NCBI GenBank assembly: GCA_013375495.1
Contig: JABXKC010000072.1
Coordinates: forward strand, 1-6,626
Origin: Promethearchaeota archaeon
GTDB lineage: Archaea; Asgardarchaeota; Lokiarchaeia; Sigynarchaeales; SOKP01
DNA: 6,626 bases
Direction: 5' to 3'
The position numbers were made by a program, and so were the translations under genes. Of the stretch, positions 5,812 through 6,626 are shown in pieces; the first letter of the stretch is position 1, and every line of letters starts with the position of its first letter. Below the pieces are notes generated by a model. That model did not search any database. It saw only the letters and a program-made list of their open reading frames with translations, and had not been told where the DNA came from.

Positions 5812-5841
5812 GAGTTCGTTGGAGTCTTCCAACCTCGGGTA
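5812..5841 (+). other. tRNA-Phe intron 1 (30 nt, D loop, position 20/20a)
   Basis: A 4-bp helix CCCG (5806-5809) / CGGG (5836-5839) separates two 3-base bulges, GTG (5810-5812) and TAA (5840-5842). Cutting each after its second base gives these boundaries and leaves an 11-base D loop of normal archaeal tRNA-Phe form. Inside, GTTGGA/TCCAAC closes a GTCT loop. Confidence 0.85.
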
Positions 5842-5853
5842 AGAACGCACCAG

Positions 5854-5881
5854 ATCTATCGGAAAGCCCGATACAGGTGAA
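5854..5881 (+). other. tRNA-Phe intron 2 (28 nt, anticodon stem, position 30/31)
   Basis: Helix CACC (5848-5851) / GGTG (5876-5879) separates bulges AGA (5852-5854) and AAA (5880-5882), a full bulge-helix-bulge core. Cutting after the second base of each joins CCAG to ACTGAAGA and restores the anticodon stem. Hairpin ATCGG/CCGAT lies inside. The usual 37/38 site is uninterrupted. Confidence 0.87.
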
Positions 5882-5902
5882 ACTGAAGATCTGGGTATCG
5901 TG

Positions 5903-5934
5903 AAAAGTTAGGTCGTTTCGACCATTTTCGGCAA
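5903..5934 (+). other. tRNA-Phe intron 3 (32 nt, T stem, position 51/52)
   Basis: The boundaries are the only ones nearby that give GTGGG to pair with CCCAC. The central helix is relaxed: G5900-C5929, C5899-G5930 and U5898-G5931, then an A-C mismatch, with bulges TGA (5901-5903) and AAG (5933-5935). Inside, AAA/TTT pairs continue to a GGTCG/CGACC hairpin with a TTT loop. Confidence 0.8.
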
Positions 5935-5942
5935 GGTTCAAA

Positions 5943-5973
5943 AAAGAAGCCCATTTTCGAGCTTTTTGGGGTA
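5943..5973 (+). other. tRNA-Phe intron 4 (31 nt, T loop, position 59/60)
   Basis: Removing it gives the canonical TTCAAAT T loop. The GG/CC end of the T stem is followed by a 3-base bulge TAT (5972-5974) and a weak helix of TTCA (5937-5940) with GGGG (5968-5971): two U-G, one C-G and one A-G mismatch. The 5' side falls in an A-run (5940-5945) facing a T-run (5963-5967). The junction could shift by one base without changing the product: 5942-5972 is equivalent. Confidence 0.75.
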
Positions 5974-5991
5974 TCCCACTCTTGGCACTCC

Positions 5992-6360
5992 TCTTTCTTC
6001 TTTACCCATTATGATTTCTATGTCAGAGAATAGATTTTTCCGTTTTATCTTTCTTTAGGAATAGTATTGGGGATATTTCTTACGAACTCGATTTATTTTA
6101 CCTCTTAATTCAGGTGATTTGAAATTTAAAAAAGTCTGTAAAGTATCTGTCATAGTTAGGAAAAAGAACAATTTTTTTAAATTATTATGTATTCCCTTAT
6201 TCTTTTCGTTTATCATTACGATACTCAAAATTAACAAAAAGGTATAATAGACTAATTTCTTTTACACTATTGTGAATGAATAATGAATCTATATACTAAA
6301 TTTTAAATCTTATTAAAATTTTTAAATGAACAAACAAAAATTTTAACTTATTGATTTAAA
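5992..6360. other. Intergenic stretch without a confident gene
   Basis: Very AT-rich. After the T-rich run behind the tRNA I see no second RNA gene and no convincing coding region. A TTG at 6119, directly after AGGTGAT (6112-6118), opens a 42-codon frame ending at 6247. Its product would be basic with one hydrophobic stretch, but the ribosome site touches the start codon and nothing else supports it. Possible TATA boxes for the gene at 6361 are TATATACT (6290-6297) and TTTAAATG (6321-6328); neither is clearly better. Confidence 0.5.
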
Positions 6361-6626
6361 ATGAAAAATCTAAAGAATTGTATAATTTTATCTTTATTTC
6401 TATCAATACTTTTAGTGCCAATCACTTTTCATCTATTAGACATACAAGAAAGTGGTAAAAATAGTGAGCTAGAATTTGGTTATCTAAATTCTGCAGGTTC
6501 TTGGGTTTTAGACCCATTTGCAATTAATCCTTACGGTACGCGAGACTATACGTGGATTGAATTTAATGCAACGGACTGGTGTTCTGGAGCAGGGACGGAA
6601 TTAGATCCGTGGATAATTGAAAATAT
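6361..6626 (+). CDS. N-terminal part of a second NosD-like beta-helix surface protein (3' end outside window)
   Basis: Eighty-eight complete codons are visible and the frame is open at the window edge. MKNLKN and a hydrophobic run (about 7-24) form a signal peptide or anchor. After a polar stretch, residues 77-88 read 'GAGTELDPWIIE', the entry motif that in Asgard and other archaeal NosD-like proteins comes just before the first beta-helix rungs. The protein at 1035 has the equivalent 'GNGSIDNPHVLE'. Outside this motif and the signal region the two N-termini are not obviously alike, so they share a family rather than a recent duplication. Expected to be a large, secreted, anchored beta-helix protein. 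There is no Shine-Dalgarno before the ATG. Confidence 0.8.
   Translation, partial: MKNLKNCIILSLFLSILLVPITFHLLDIQESGKNSELEFGYLNSAGSWVLDPFAINPYGTRDYTWIEFNATDWCSGAGTELDPWIIEN

Larger units (their letters stand above)
5791..5987 (+). tRNA. tRNA-Phe (anticodon GAA) interrupted by four introns
   Basis: Exons 5791-5811, 5842-5853, 5882-5902, 5935-5942 and 5974-5987 join into 76 nt. Acceptor GCCAAGG (5791-5797) pairs with TCTTGGC (5980-5986), closing on one G-U, then A73 at 5987; CCA is not encoded. T8 G9 are 5798-5799. D stem GCGT/ACGC (5800-5803, 5845-5848) encloses loop AGCCCGGTAGA with A14, G15, G18, G19 and A21. Anticodon stem CCAGA/TCTGG holds loop CTGAAGA: U33, anticodon GAA (5885-5887), G37. 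Variable loop GTATC ends in C48, able to pair with G15. T stem GTGGG/CCCAC encloses TTCAAAT, with G53-C61. A GAA anticodon, G1-C72 and A73 all fit phenylalanine. The introns carry bulge-helix-bulge-like folds for the archaeal splicing endonuclease; two are clear and two relaxed. It lies between a small unknown gene and a surface-protein gene. Confidence 0.9.

Noticed and set aside
5883..5905. Hammerhead ribozyme core (CTGAAGA ... GAAA)
   Set aside because: No stem II can form directly between the two core elements, and CTGAAGA is the tRNA anticodon loop.
5756..5941. Minus-strand 61-codon frame
   Set aside because: It lies across the tRNA gene; its openness is incidental and there is no ribosome site or protein-like composition.
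5781..5991. A single structured RNA such as RNase P RNA, SRP RNA or a retron RNA, closed by the 11-position terminal helix
   Set aside because: Pieces such as GGTAAGAACGCACC, GGTGAAAC and GCAAGGTTCAAA recall RNase P conserved regions but occur in the wrong order. There is no SRP helix 8 motif and no reverse transcriptase nearby. The four-intron tRNA explains almost every base.
6055..6237. Minus-strand 60-codon frame in the AT-rich stretch
   Set aside because: No promoter or ribosome site is visible, the composition is low in complexity, and an AT-poor-in-stops frame of this length is expected by chance.
6119..6247. Plus-strand 42-codon frame starting at TTG after AGGTGAT
   Set aside because: The ribosome site touches the start codon, the product is only a basic hydrophobic peptide, and there is no paralog in the window. 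Kept as a note in the intergenic entry.

Overview
The window looks like AT-rich archaeal DNA, most probably from a Lokiarchaeia-type Asgard archaeon (Promethearchaeota). The lineage is inferred from four things seen here: N-glycosylation-rich surface proteins with one C-terminal membrane anchor; NosD-type beta-helix proteins opening with the 'GxGxxxDPWIIEN' signature; archaeal TATA boxes (TTTAAATA, TTATAAATA) at the expected distance before genes; and a tRNA gene interrupted by introns. No ribosomal RNA or other marker is present to prove it. All recognised genes are on the + strand.

Layout. 1-400: tail of a membrane-anchored surface protein. 445-806: a compact unit (promoter, 66-aa protein of unknown function, terminator). 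1035-3786: a two-gene operon for a NosD-like parallel beta-helix surface protein and an 8-bladed beta-propeller surface protein, both membrane-anchored. 3904-4581: a membrane protein with two N-terminal helices and a four-cysteine zinc ribbon, cut by an in-frame TGA, after which the same frame continues for 74 residues with two more predicted helices. 4637-5290: a secreted or anchored protein of unknown function. 5346-5707: a second copy of the 66-aa unit, offset from the first by exactly 4901 bases without an indel. 5791-5987: a tRNA gene. 6361 to the end: start of another NosD-like beta-helix surface protein.

The most important observation is the tRNA. Read straight through, 5791-5987 does not fold as a tRNA and would probably be missed. 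Removing four short segments (30, 28, 32 and 31 bases) leaves a 76-nt tRNA-Phe with anticodon GAA: perfect D, anticodon and T stems, an acceptor stem with six Watson-Crick pairs and one G-U, and the conserved residues U8, A14, G15, G18, G19, A21, U33, TTCAAAT, G53-C61 and A73. The introns lie at tRNA positions 20/20a, 30/31, 51/52 and 59/60; the common 37/38 site is empty. To my knowledge four introns exceeds the number usually reported for one archaeal tRNA gene (up to three, in Thermoproteales).

The rest reads as a cell-surface gene neighbourhood in which the arrangement 'small 66-aa protein, then a beta-helix surface protein' occurs twice, the second time with the tRNA between the two genes. 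The two 66-aa units are most similar in their last codons plus 3' trailer (about 90%) and in their promoters (about 83%), and least similar in the rest of the coding region (68%).
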